Shown piece after piece: positions 1-6,775 of a stretch of DNA of 14,874 nt. The stretch covers positions 1 to 14,874 of the forward strand of contig JAEWCE010000239.1 in assembly GCA_023390785.1 (NCBI GenBank). The letters run 5' to 3'. Source of the stretch: Pseudomonadota bacterium. Lineage in GTDB: Bacteria; Pseudomonadota; Alphaproteobacteria; Rhizobiales; Devosiaceae. Below the pieces are notes generated by a model that did no database searches, was not told where the DNA came from, and worked only from the letters and a program-made list of their open reading frames with translations. Numbering within the stretch: the stretch's first letter is position 1; each line of letters opens with the position of its first letter. A program made the translations under genes and the position numbers.

Positions 1-549
1 ATGGATGCCTATGAGGGCTGCGCCCTCAAGCACCGGGCGACGCAGCTCTGCTTTTCGGACGGCAACCCCGAGGCCGAAATCATGATGGTGGGCGAAGGCC
101 CGGGCGAGCAGGAAGACCGGCAGGGCAAGCCGTTCGTCGGCCGCGCCGGGCAGTTGCTCGATCGCATGCTGGCCGCCATCGGGCTCGACCGGTCCAAGGT
201 TTTCATCGTCAACATGGTGCCGTGGCGGCCGCCGGGGAACCGCAACCCGACGCCGGAGGAGCTGGCCCTGTGCACGCCGTTCGTACACCGGCAGATCGAG
301 CTGGTGCACCCCAAGGTGCTGATGACGCTGGGCAACGTGCCGACGCAGGCGCTGCTGCAGACCAATACCGGCATCACCCGCATGCGCGGCACGTGGAAGA
401 CTTTGACCATCGGCAGCTGGACCGGCCCGGTGCTGCCGAGCCTGCACCCGGCGTTCTTGCTACGCACCCCCGGCGCCAAGGCGCAGGCGTGGAAGGACAT
501 GCTGAGCTTGAAGCAAAGGCTACGCACGGAGGGCGTGGGCGCGACCTAG
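1..549 (+). CDS. Uracil-DNA glycosylase, family 4 type (5' partial)
   Basis: Base-excision repair enzyme that removes uracil from DNA. The visible 182 residues contain the family 4 motif GEGPG (31-35) with the following ED, the conserved segment PFVGRAGQLLDRML (44-57), the RPPGNR...PTPEE segment (76-87) and the C-terminal SLHPAF motif (147-152). The family normally has more N-terminal sequence, so the ATG at base 1 is probably internal and the gene starts upstream of the window. Classical family 4 enzymes bind a 4Fe-4S cluster through four cysteines. Here only Cys7 and Cys91 occupy the expected places; the partner positions are Tyr4 and Trp75. As far as I recall, alphaproteobacterial members often show this pattern. 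The family call is secure; cluster status is inferred from the residues. Confidence 0.93.
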   Translation: MDAYEGCALKHRATQLCFSDGNPEAEIMMVGEGPGEQEDRQGKPFVGRAGQLLDRMLAAIGLDRSKVFIVNMVPWRPPGNRNPTPEELALCTPFVHRQIELVHPKVLMTLGNVPTQALLQTNTGITRMRGTWKTLTIGSWTGPVLPSLHPAFLLRTPGAKAQAWKDMLSLKQRLRTEGVGAT

Positions 550-554
550 TCCAT

Positions 555-573
555 GCAATTTGATGCAAATTGC
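555..573. repeat. AT-rich inverted repeat after the glycosylase gene
   Basis: Perfect dyad: GCAATTT, 5-nt spacer GATGC, AAATTGC. It begins six bases after the glycosylase stop codon. There is no T-run after it, so it is not a typical intrinsic terminator. It could be an operator for the DUF2726 gene downstream. Function unknown. Confidence 0.45.
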
Positions 574-644
574 TGCCCTCGCCTTGGGCCCAATGGCGAC
601 GGCTCCGCCGCACTCTGGGACTTTCAGATTGCGGATATTGCCGT

Positions 645-1214
645 ATGCAGCACGTCGCGGCGCTAATGGGACTGCTCGCCACTGTCGGACTATGTACCTA
701 TGGGCTGTATGACCTGCTCGTGCGGCTGTGGCGGCATATCGCACCGCGCGATCGAGAGCGATCGACGTTGAACCGCACTGCCAATCGGCCAGACAGCGCC
801 GAGCAATTGCGCTGGGTGATGAACGGCTCCTACCAAGCCAAGCGTGTCATGTCTTTGCCGGAGTATCGCGTCTTCCAGGCCGTCGAGGCGGAAGTTGCCG
901 TCCTGGACAAGGGGTACCGAGTGTTCGCGCAGACATCCCTCGGCGAGGTCCTCACCTCTTCTGACGATCGAGCCTTCAGGGCCATCAACAGCAAGCGCGT
1001 GGATATCCTGGTCATCGGCCGCGACGGGCGTGCGGTGCTGGCGGTCGAATTTCAAGGAAGCAGACACTACCAGTCCTACGCAGCAGCCCGGGACGCGATC
1101 AAGAAAGAGGCATTGCGGAAGGCGGGGGTGGCGTACCTCGAAATTTTCGACGCGAATGAGGTGTCGATCCGCAACCAGGTGCGGTCGGTCCTCGGGCGAA
1201 AGCTCGCCGCGTGA
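645..1214 (+). CDS. DUF2726 domain protein with N-terminal membrane anchor
   Basis: Protein of about 189 residues with a hydrophobic N-terminal segment (about residues 4-28) followed by basic residues, which suggests one transmembrane anchor with the rest in the cytoplasm. Residues about 65-185 resemble DUF2726: an LPEYRVFQAVE-like helix, then VDILVI (119-124), a VEFQGSRHY strand-turn (134-142) and RDAIKKEALRKAGV (149-162). Asp120 and Glu135-x-Gln137, followed by a lysine-rich helix, have the layout of the PD-(D/E)xK nuclease fold to which DUF2726 is related; nuclease activity is inference. The frame is open back to a TTG at 570, and ATGs occur at 645 and 666. None has a convincing Shine-Dalgarno, so the start is uncertain. 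It appears less GC-rich than its neighbours and sits between two conserved genes, which may mean it was acquired. Confidence 0.72.
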   Translation: MQHVAALMGLLATVGLCTYGLYDLLVRLWRHIAPRDRERSTLNRTANRPDSAEQLRWVMNGSYQAKRVMSLPEYRVFQAVEAEVAVLDKGYRVFAQTSLGEVLTSSDDRAFRAINSKRVDILVIGRDGRAVLAVEFQGSRHYQSYAAARDAIKKEALRKAGVAYLEIFDANEVSIRNQVRSVLGRKLAA

Positions 1215-1293
1215 TTCAAGGGGCCTTGAAGGACCCCGGAAGCTCAGCCAGAAGTGAAAGCGAAACGCGGCCTGAAAGGCTCTGAAGCGTCGC

Positions 1294-2703
1294 ATGTCGT
1301 CGGTCGTCAAAATCTATGCGCTGTTCCTGGGGTCGGCCCTGCTGCTGTTTGCCGGCGGATTGCAGGGGCTGCTGCTCAGCGTGCGCGGCGCGGAGGAGCA
1401 CTTTTCGCTGCTGGCGCTCGGCCTGATCGGTACCGGCTGGTCGGTGGGGTTCATCACCGGCTCGATCACGGTGCCGCTGCTGGTGCAGCGGGTGGGCCAT
1501 ATCCGCGCCTTCTCGATCATGGCGGCGATCGGCACCATAACCATCCTGCTGAACCTCCTGTGGATCAACGACATCGGCTGGATCGTGCTGCGCGCCTTTT
1601 CGGGCTTCTGCTTTGCCGGCGCGGCGATGATCGTCGAGAGCTGGCTCAACGAGGTGGCCGAGAACAAGAGCCGCGGCACCATCTTTTCGGTCTACACCAC
1701 GATCAACATGTCGGCCTCGACGCTGGGGCAGCTCGCCATGTCGCTGACCGGGGTCAGCAGCCACATCCCGTTCATCGTCGGGGCCATCAGCTTCATCTGC
1801 GCCATCCTGCCGCCGGCGCTGACCTCGACGCCGCAGCCCAAGCCGCTGGCGAGCGCCAAGCTGGACGTGGTGCTGCTGTACAAGACCTCGCCGCTGGCGG
1901 TGATCGCGGCGTTTGCGGTGGGCATGGCCAACGGCACCTTCGGCACGCTGGCGCCGGTCTATGGCCACGACCAGGGGCTCGACGCCAAGGGGATCGCATA
2001 CCTGTTCGCGGTAACGGCGGTGCTGGGCGCGCTGGCGCAGGTGCCGGCCGGCCGCATCAGCGACCGCATGGACCGGCGCATGGTGATCGTCGTGTTGGGG
2101 GCGCTGGCGGCGGCGGTCGGCTTCGTGACGCTGCTGCTCAACCCGCAGGGCGGCTGGCCGCTCTATATGCTGTTCGGGCTCTACGGCTTTTCCGCCTATC
2201 CGATCTATGCCATCGCGGTGGCGCATGCGAACGACTTCGCCAAGAAGGGCGAGTTCGGGCGCGTGGCGGGCGGCATGCTGCTGACCATGGGCACCGGGCT
2301 CGCCATCGGCCCGGCGGTGGCGTCGCTGGTGATGAATCTCTACCAGCCGGTGGGGCTGTTCATCGTGACCGCGACCTTCCACGGGGCGCTGGCGGTGACG
2401 GCGTTCCTGCGCATGAAGGTGCGCCCGGTGCGGGTGGGCGGACGCATCCGCTTCCGCGCCATGAACCCGGAGCGCGGCATCTCGCCGGGCACGGTGGCGC
2501 TCGATCCGCGCTCGGACGAGACGCAGGAGAATCTGCCGCGTACGGCGCCGGCCGACAGCCTGGCGGCCGAGCAGATCGTGACCACGGTACAGCCGGCGGG
2601 CGTCACCATCATCGAGCCCGAGGTGCTGGCCGAGGCGGTGGACGCCGAGAAGGATGCAAAGGCCGAGGTGCCGACCCCGGCCCCGCAAGAAGACAAGGGA
2701 TAA
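1294..2703 (+). CDS. MFS transporter, YcaD-like
   Basis: Integral membrane transporter of the major facilitator superfamily, 469 residues. About twelve hydrophobic segments are visible between residues 5 and 390. A motif A-like loop, AGRISDRMDRR (252-262), lies between the sixth and seventh helices, as expected for the second half of the fold. The last 75 or so residues are a hydrophilic Ala/Pro/Glu-rich tail, probably cytoplasmic and disordered, longer than in typical YcaD-like proteins. The substrate cannot be read from the sequence. The ATG at 1294 opens directly into the first helix. The stop codon lies five bases before moaB, and the moaB ribosome binding site is inside this gene, so the two are probably co-transcribed and translationally coupled. 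A functional link with molybdenum cofactor synthesis is not established. Confidence 0.9.
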   Translation: MSSVVKIYALFLGSALLLFAGGLQGLLLSVRGAEEHFSLLALGLIGTGWSVGFITGSITVPLLVQRVGHIRAFSIMAAIGTITILLNLLWINDIGWIVLRAFSGFCFAGAAMIVESWLNEVAENKSRGTIFSVYTTINMSASTLGQLAMSLTGVSSHIPFIVGAISFICAILPPALTSTPQPKPLASAKLDVVLLYKTSPLAVIAAFAVGMANGTFGTLAPVYGHDQGLDAKGIAYLFAVTAVLGALAQVPAGRISDRMDRRMVIVVLGALAAAVGFVTLLLNPQGGWPLYMLFGLYGFSAYPIYAIAVAHANDFAKKGEFGRVAGGMLLTMGTGLAIGPAVASLVMNLYQPVGLFIVTATFHGALAVTAFLRMKVRPVRVGGRIRFRAMNPERGISPGTVALDPRSDETQENLPRTAPADSLAAEQIVTTVQPAGVTIIEPEVLAEAVDAEKDAKAEVPTPAPQEDKG

Positions 2704-2708
2704 GCCCG

Positions 2709-3245
2709 ATGTTCAAGTCCGAACTCGACCTCGACCGCCCCTTCACGCCCCTGTCGCTGGCGGTACTGGCGGTGAGCGACACGCGCACGCTCGAGACGGA
2801 CACGGCGGGCGCGCTGCTGCAGGACCTGATGGAGGCCGACGGCCACCGCTGCGCGGCGCGCGCCGTGGTCAAAGACGACATCCAGCAGATCCGGGCGCAG
2901 GTAATGGCCTGGGTCGCGGACCCGGGCATCGACGCCATCATCACCACCGGGGGCACCGGGTTTTCCGGCCGCGACGTGACGCCGGAGGCGCTGGAGCCGC
3001 TGTTCGCCAAGCGCATGGAGGGGTTCTCGGTGCTGTTCCACCAGTATTCGGCCACGACGGTGGGGACGAGCTCGTTGCAGTCGCGGGCGACGGGCGGGCT
3101 GATCGGCGAGACCTTCGTGTTCGTGCTGCCCGGGTCCCGCGGGGCGTGCCGGGATGCGTGGGAAGGAATCCTGCGCGCCCAGCTCGACAACCGGCACATG
3201 CCCTGCAATTTCGTCGAGCTGATGCCGAGATTGGCGGAGCGCTAG
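2709..3245 (+). CDS. moaB: Molybdenum cofactor biosynthesis protein MoaB
   Basis: MoaB/MogA-family protein of 178 residues, the usual length. Family members act in the late step of molybdenum cofactor synthesis, adenylating molybdopterin before metal insertion; in some organisms MoaB itself is dispensable or of unclear activity. The sequence shows the molybdopterin-binding signature IITTGGTG (77-84), GRDVTPEA (87-94) and the LPGSRGA loop (140-146). Start choice: ATG 2709 is preceded at 8 bases by AAGGGA inside the end of the MFS gene. The product should be soluble and cytoplasmic. Its TAG stop shares the CTAG palindrome at 3242-3245 with the stop of the opposing higA gene, so no terminator separates the two. 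Confidence 0.95.
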   Translation: MFKSELDLDRPFTPLSLAVLAVSDTRTLETDTAGALLQDLMEADGHRCAARAVVKDDIQQIRAQVMAWVADPGIDAIITTGGTGFSGRDVTPEALEPLFAKRMEGFSVLFHQYSATTVGTSSLQSRATGGLIGETFVFVLPGSRGACRDAWEGILRAQLDNRHMPCNFVELMPRLAER

Positions 3246-3553
3246 GCAGCGCGAGGCTCGATCGCGTCGAGATCGCTGCCGATTTCGCGGCGACGTTCCA
3301 TCAAATCGTAGTCGGACTGGAGCCCGAGGAAGAACCCTTCCGACACGCCGAAGTAGCGCGCCAGCCGCAGATCGGTATCTGCCGTCACGGCGCGCTTGCC
3401 AAGGACGATCTCATTGATGCGGCGGGGCGGAACGCCGACAGCGCGCGCAAGCGCGTTTTGACTGATCGCCATGGGGTTGAGGAACTCTTCGAGTAGGATT
3501 TCCCCAGGGTGCGGGTTAGGCAAAAGCTCAGTGGTAGTCGACGATTTCGACAT
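3242..3553 (-). CDS. higA: HigA-type antitoxin, XRE helix-turn-helix
   Basis: Antitoxin of a HigBA type II module, 103 residues from ATG at 3553. The N-terminal LPNPHPGEILLEEFL (11-25) is the hallmark of HigA/VapI proteins. The XRE helix-turn-helix follows at about 29-52 (ISQNALARAVGVPPRRINEIV), and LARYFGVSEGFFLGLQSDYDL continues the domain. The start at 3553 is supported by GGAG six bases upstream; an in-frame ATG at 3565 is the alternative. The start lies inside the end of higB (about 26-base overlap), so the pair is translationally coupled. The protein should neutralise HigB and, with it, repress the promoter at 3816-3853. The toxin gene precedes the antitoxin gene, the normal order for hig loci. 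Confidence 0.93.
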   Translation of the reverse strand: MSKSSTTTELLPNPHPGEILLEEFLNPMAISQNALARAVGVPPRRINEIVLGKRAVTADTDLRLARYFGVSEGFFLGLQSDYDLMERRREIGSDLDAIEPRAA

Positions 3554-3809
3554 CGCTCGCTCCATTTGCCGACCAGCGGAAACAGATGCGCCACTGGTCA
3601 TTGATGCGGATGCTGTGTTGGCCGGTCCTGCCTCCCCGCAATGCTTCCAGGCGATTTGCCGGCGGTATCCGCAGGTCCGTTAGCACCCTCGCCTGGTTCA
3701 GCATGCGCAGCTTGCGCAACGCGATGGGCTGAATGTCCGACGGCAGCTTGCGGCTGCGCTGGCCCGACCAAATCAGCTCCGTCTCGCGCGAGGCAAAACC
3801 AACGATCAT
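3528..3809 (-). CDS. higB: HigB toxin, RelE/ParE superfamily
   Basis: mRNA-cleaving toxin of the HigB/RelE family, 93 residues, normal length. Family landmarks are present in order: SRKLP (19-23), the ALRKLRMLNQA helix (30-40), DLRIPPANRLEALRG (45-59), then GQHSIRINDQWRICFRW (64-80) and the terminal DVEIVDYH. The basic and aromatic residues of the last two strands are those used for ribosome-dependent mRNA cleavage in characterised members. Start ATG 3809 matches the usual N-terminus (MI..F..RETE). No good Shine-Dalgarno precedes it; GAGG is 15 bases away. The promoter candidate nearest the gene would leave almost no leader, so translation may be weak or leaderless. Intact and probably functional. 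Confidence 0.94.
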   Translation of the reverse strand: MIVGFASRETELIWSGQRSRKLPSDIQPIALRKLRMLNQARVLTDLRIPPANRLEALRGGRTGQHSIRINDQWRICFRWSANGASDVEIVDYH

Positions 3810-3815
3810 CGCGGT

Positions 3816-3853
3816 GATATAACGCCTCGCGTTATGTAGCGCAAGGCGTTATA
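3816..3853 (-). promoter_or_regulatory. higBA promoter/operator with repeated half-sites
   Basis: Three copies of the half-site ATAACGC/GCGTTAT lie at 3819-3825, 3829-3835 and 3846-3852. The first two make a 17-bp palindrome with a 3-bp centre; the outer pair makes a perfect 10-bp inverted repeat (3818-3827 with 3844-3853). On the minus strand a possible -35 TTGCGC (3839-3844) and -10 TATATC (3816-3821) are 17 bp apart and lie within the repeats. A second candidate is TATAAC (3848-3853) with TAGACG (3872-3877), 18 bp apart. Binding by HigA or HigBA is inferred from the arrangement. Confidence 0.72.
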
Positions 3854-3874
3854 AACCAGGAACGATCGGCGCGT

Positions 3875-4351
3875 CTAGTCCAGGGATTCGAGCAGGATAT
3901 CGAGTTGGTTGAACTGCTCGGGGTAGCCGTTGATGCTGCCGGAATTCATTGCTTCATCGAGAGCGGCCTTGGAGGGGTAGAGGTCGCGGAGGACGAGGTG
4001 GGTCTTGCCGTCCTTTTCCTCGAAGGTGACGGTGGTCACCGAGCCCTCGTCGCCCTCCTCGTTGGTCCAGACGAGGCGCCGGGGCGGGTCGACTTCGAGA
4101 TAGCGCCCAAAGAAGGACATGGGCTGATCGAAGTCGGGATGTCCCATGACGAACTTGTAGGTGCCGCCGGGACGCACGTCCGCTTCGCATGAGATGAAGG
4201 TGATGCCGAAGGATTTCGGCGTCCACCATTGCATGATCAGCTCGGGTTTGGTCCATGCCTCGAAGACGAGGCGCGCGGGGCCATCGAAGGTGCGGGTGAT
4301 GACGATCTCCCGGTCGGACCGGCGGTCCGTCGTGGTGACCGGGCCGGGCAT
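3875..4351 (-). CDS. SRPBCC / AHSA1-like domain protein
   Basis: Soluble START/SRPBCC-fold protein of 158 residues, family 'activator of Hsp90 ATPase homologue 1-like'. Characteristic features: REIVITRTFDGPARLVFEAWTKPELIMQWW near the N-terminus, a PGGTYKFVM strand (61-69), an FGRYLEVDPPRRLVWT segment (81-96), and a C-terminal helix GYPEQFNQLDILLESL (142-157). These proteins bind small hydrophobic ligands, and the ligand is unknown here. ATG 4351 lies 4 bases after the arsR stop codon (TGA, 4358-4356 on the minus strand), giving an operon with translational coupling. ArsR regulators paired with SRPBCC proteins are a common two-gene unit; the regulator probably controls the pair. Confidence 0.92.
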   Translation of the reverse strand: MPGPVTTTDRRSDREIVITRTFDGPARLVFEAWTKPELIMQWWTPKSFGITFISCEADVRPGGTYKFVMGHPDFDQPMSFFGRYLEVDPPRRLVWTNEEGDEGSVTTVTFEEKDGKTHLVLRDLYPSKAALDEAMNSGSINGYPEQFNQLDILLESLD

Positions 4352-4355
4352 GCGT

Positions 4356-4724
4356 TCACTCGTTGGCTTTGCGTCCACTGGACTGTTCCTTCTGCTTGAG
4401 CTGGTCGACAACCTTGTCCAGTTCCTCGAAGCGTGCCGCCCACATCCGGCGGTAACGCTCGATCCAGGCCGCCTCGTCCTCGAGGCCACGGCCGCCGAGC
4501 TTGCACGTGCGGACGCGACCAACCTTCACGGTCGTCACGAGACCCGCCTGCTCGAGAACGCTCACATGCTTCTTCATGCCGGTGAGGGTCATGTGGAAGC
4601 GCGCCGCAAGGTCGGTGATCGAGGCATCGGCGCGGCCGAGTTGCTCGAGCACGCCGCGACGCGTGGCGTCGGAAATGGCCGCAAAGGAGGCGTCGAAGCG
4701 AGACGATGGATTAAATTGAACCAT
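4356..4724 (-). CDS. ArsR-family winged-helix transcriptional repressor
   Basis: Regulator of 122 residues. The winged helix-turn-helix spans about 10-80: FAAISDATRRGVLEQLG (14-30), SITDLAARFHMTLTGMKKHVSVLEQAGLV (35-63) and the wing VGRVRTCKLG (68-77). The C-terminal region is helical and charged. There is only one cysteine (Cys74) and no CxC pair, so it is not a metal sensor of the ArsR/SmtB type; it belongs to the subgroup encoded next to SRPBCC proteins. ATG 4724 is the centre of a perfect 16-bp palindrome, a strong candidate for its own operator. No Shine-Dalgarno is visible before the ATG, which fits a very short or leaderless transcript. Confidence 0.92.
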   Translation of the reverse strand: MVQFNPSSRFDASFAAISDATRRGVLEQLGRADASITDLAARFHMTLTGMKKHVSVLEQAGLVTTVKVGRVRTCKLGGRGLEDEAAWIERYRRMWAARFEELDKVVDQLKQKEQSSGRKANE

Positions 4725-4732
4725 ATGGTTCA
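4717..4732. promoter_or_regulatory. 16-bp palindromic operator over the arsR start codon
   Basis: TGAACCATATGGTTCA is a perfect palindrome; the arsR ATG is on its minus-strand half. ArsR-family dimers bind such dyads. A repressor bound here would block transcription of arsR-SRPBCC. Function is inferred from position and symmetry. Confidence 0.65.
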
Positions 4733-4814
4733 GTATCGCGTCGTTCCGGAGATTGCAAGGACCATTCGGAACAGGGGTCCGGCTTGGCCGTTTTGTGGGC
4801 AGAGGAGGCGCGAA

Positions 4815-4964
4815 ATGATCCGCAAGCTGAAATCCGGTGAGTACCGGCTGTACTCGAAAAAGACCGATCCCAAGACCGGCAAGCGCCGCAATCTCGGAAC
4901 GTTCGACACGCGTGAGGCGGCCGAGAAGCATGAGCGCGATGTGCAGTACTTCAAGCGGCACTAG
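4815..4964 (+). CDS. Small basic protein, 49 residues, function unknown
   Basis: A 49-residue, Lys/Arg-rich ORF (MIRKLKSGEYRLYSKK... ending DVQYFKRH). It is preceded by GAGGAGG at 4802-4808, six bases before the ATG, the best ribosome binding site in the window. I recall near-identical short proteins being common in alphaproteobacteria, annotated as hypothetical. The GEYRLYSKKTDPKTGKRRNLGTF core resembles the small beta-sheet 'Arm' or AP2-like DNA-binding domain at the N-terminus of tyrosine integrases (S-G-x-Y-x-x-Y ... G-K-R-x-x-L-G-T-F), but no recombinase domain follows. A nucleic-acid-binding role is only a guess. It stands alone between arsR (divergent, 90 bp away) and the radical SAM gene. 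Confidence 0.82.
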   Translation: MIRKLKSGEYRLYSKKTDPKTGKRRNLGTFDTREAAEKHERDVQYFKRH

Positions 4965-5104
4965 GCCCTTCTCGATCTGGACCAAGCGAGCGCCAAGACG
5001 CTGGTTTAGTCCAACCGCTGGGAGTTCTAAGTGATGTTCTTGCTTTGTTCTCGTTCGCGTGTTAGTTGTTAAGACCCGTTAACGCTGGGGCGACGCTCGG
5101 TGCT

Positions 5105-5137
5105 GGCCCAAACGATCCGAAGGCGGCTCGTTTGGCC
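5105..5137 (+). other. Possible stem-loop upstream of the radical SAM gene
   Basis: GGCCCAAACGA (5105-5115) can pair with TCGTTTGGCC (5128-5137), with one bulged C and a 12-nt loop. No T-run follows, so it is not an intrinsic terminator. The rest of the 211-bp gap 4965-5175 shows nothing I can name. Confidence 0.3.
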
Positions 5138-5175
5138 AACCGTGGTTCATCCCCATATCTCGGTCGAGACCCGTC

Positions 5176-6324
5176 ATGTCGATCCAGACCGCACCCAAAT
5201 TCGAGCAGCTGGAAAAGCTGAAGGACACACGCGATGGCGATCTGATCAGCCGCACGCTGGTCGATCCGGCGCGCAATCGCGGGCGCGGGGCGCAGTCCAA
5301 TGTGGCGAGCCGCTTCGACACGCAGAGCCGCGAGACTTTCGACGACGGCTGGGGCCAGGTCGAGGACCTGAAGCCGTTCGAGACGATCGAGCACATCGAG
5401 CGAGCCAAATCGATCATCACCCGCAACGAAAGCCCGGACATCGGATTCGATCGCTCGATCAACGCCTATCGCGGCTGCGAGCACGGCTGCAGCTACTGCT
5501 TCGCGCGACCGACGCACGCCTATCTCGGGCATTCGGCGGGACTCGATTTCGAGCGGCAGATCTATGTGAAGGTCAACGCGGTGGAGCTGCTGCGCCGCGA
5601 GCTGGCCGACAAGCGCTACAAGCCCAGGCCCATCGCCATGGGGACCAACACCGACCCGTACCAGCCGGCCGAGCGCACGCACAAGCTGACGCGCGGCATC
5701 CTCGAGGTGCTGCTCGAAACCAGGCACCCGGTGACGATCGTCACCAAGTCCGCGCTGATCGTGCGCGACATCGATATTTTGAGCGAGATGGCCAAGCTCG
5801 GCCTCGCGCATGTGGCGCTGTCGGTGACGAGCATGGACCATATCCTGAGCCGCAAGATGGAGCCGCGGGCCTCGACGCCCGAGAAGCGGCTGGAGGCGAT
5901 CCGGCTGCTGGCGGCGGCGGGCGTGCCGACCGGCATCATGGCAGCGCCGATGATCCCGGCGATCAACGACATGGAGATGGAGCGCATCCTCGACGCCGGC
6001 GCGGCGCAGGGGGCGCAGACGGCGGGCATGGTGCTGCTGCGGCTGCCGGGCGAAGTGCGCGAAATCTTCCGCGAATGGCTGCTGCGGCATTATCCGGACC
6101 GGCTGAAGCACGTGATGGGTCTGGTGCGCGACACCCGCGGCGGCAAGGACTACAATGCCGCCTGGGGCGAGCGCATGGTGGGCGAAGGCGCTTATGCGAC
6201 GCTGATGCAGCAGCGCATGCGCAAGGCCAAGGAACGCTTCGGGCTCGACAAGAAGTTCCCGGCGCTCAGGACCGACCTGTTCACGCCACCGCGTGTCGAC
6301 AGCGCGCAGATGGACCTGTTCTGA
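5176..6324 (+). CDS. PA0069-family radical SAM protein
   Basis: Radical S-adenosylmethionine protein of 382 residues. The cluster motif is the CxxxCxxC of this superfamily: Cys101, Cys105 and Cys108 in NAYRGCEHGCSYCFARPTH. Downstream are the GTNTDPYQPAE segment, the TIVTKSALIVRDIDIL strand-helix and AAPMIPAINDMEME, typical of the PA0069 (spore photoproduct lyase-like) family. The reaction of this family is not known to me. The N-terminal 90 residues are polar and contain the conserved NRGRGAQSNVASRF segment. ATG 5176 has only a weak ribosome binding site. The next gene starts 3 bases after the stop, so an operon with the broken SRPBCC gene is likely. In related genomes I recall this gene near moaB and rnhB. 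Confidence 0.93.
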   Translation: MSIQTAPKFEQLEKLKDTRDGDLISRTLVDPARNRGRGAQSNVASRFDTQSRETFDDGWGQVEDLKPFETIEHIERAKSIITRNESPDIGFDRSINAYRGCEHGCSYCFARPTHAYLGHSAGLDFERQIYVKVNAVELLRRELADKRYKPRPIAMGTNTDPYQPAERTHKLTRGILEVLLETRHPVTIVTKSALIVRDIDILSEMAKLGLAHVALSVTSMDHILSRKMEPRASTPEKRLEAIRLLAAAGVPTGIMAAPMIPAINDMEMERILDAGAAQGAQTAGMVLLRLPGEVREIFREWLLRHYPDRLKHVMGLVRDTRGGKDYNAAWGERMVGEGAYATLMQQRMRKAKERFGLDKKFPALRTDLFTPPRVDSAQMDLF

Positions 6325-6327
6325 GCG

Positions 6328-6740
6328 ATGGCGACACTGCGGCGAGAGCTGACGACGCGCGCAACGCCCGAGGCGGTGTGGACGCGATCAGCGATGTCGG
6401 CGCGCTGCATACGCGGCTGGTGCCGGGGTTCGTAACCAATACGACCATGAATGGCGATGCGCGCGTGGTGACGTTCGCGAACGGGCTTACGGTGCGCGAG
6501 CCGATCGTCACGGTCGATGGGCGCGAGCGGCGGCTGGCGTGGTCGTCGGAGGGCGGGATCACGACGCACTACAATGCATCGGTGCAAGCGATGGCCGAAG
6601 GCGAGCGGACGCGGGTGGTGTGGATCGCGGACTTCCTGCCCGATACCGCCAAGGCGCGGATCGCGGCGGCGATGGATGCCGGCATCGCGGCGATGCAGAA
6701 GGCGCTCGACGGCCTCGCGACCGGCGAGAAGCCGTTTTGA
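6328..6740 (+). pseudogene. SRPBCC family protein, frameshifted near codon 18
   Basis: Read from ATG 6328 the product begins MATLRRELTTRATPEAVW and then runs out of register, meeting a stop soon after. In the frame one base back, starting with GAC at 6381, the sequence continues DAISDVGALHTRLVPGFV... to TGA at 6738-6740. Joined, the two parts make a complete SRPBCC (polyketide cyclase/dehydrase-like) protein of about 137 residues. The region has 413 bases, one short of a multiple of three. G6381 would be used by both TGG and GAC, so one G seems missing from a short G-run. The break is either a real inactivating deletion or a sequencing error. No start codon or ribosome binding site supports separate translation of the second part. 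Confidence 0.85.
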
Positions 6741-6775
6741 GCTGAACCATCGCGGCGCCAAGGCGTTGGCGCGGA

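Noticed and set aside
1216..2688. Long minus-strand open frame of 490 codons opposite the MFS gene
   Set aside because: Arg/His/Gly-rich composition without family features; a GC-driven shadow of the transporter gene.
4815..4964. Fragment of an integrase or remnant of a mobile element
   Set aside because: It has its own strong ribosome binding site and clean stop, no att-like repeats or recombinase remains nearby, and looks like a conserved small protein.
5069..5082. TTAA-N6-TTAA as a second CtrA box
   Set aside because: The spacing is six, not seven, and the downstream gene is not a typical CtrA target.
5100..6330. One long plus-strand reading frame running through the radical SAM gene into the SRPBCC gene
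   Set aside because: Only its last 120 or so codons match a family; the rest is an out-of-frame shadow of the radical SAM gene.
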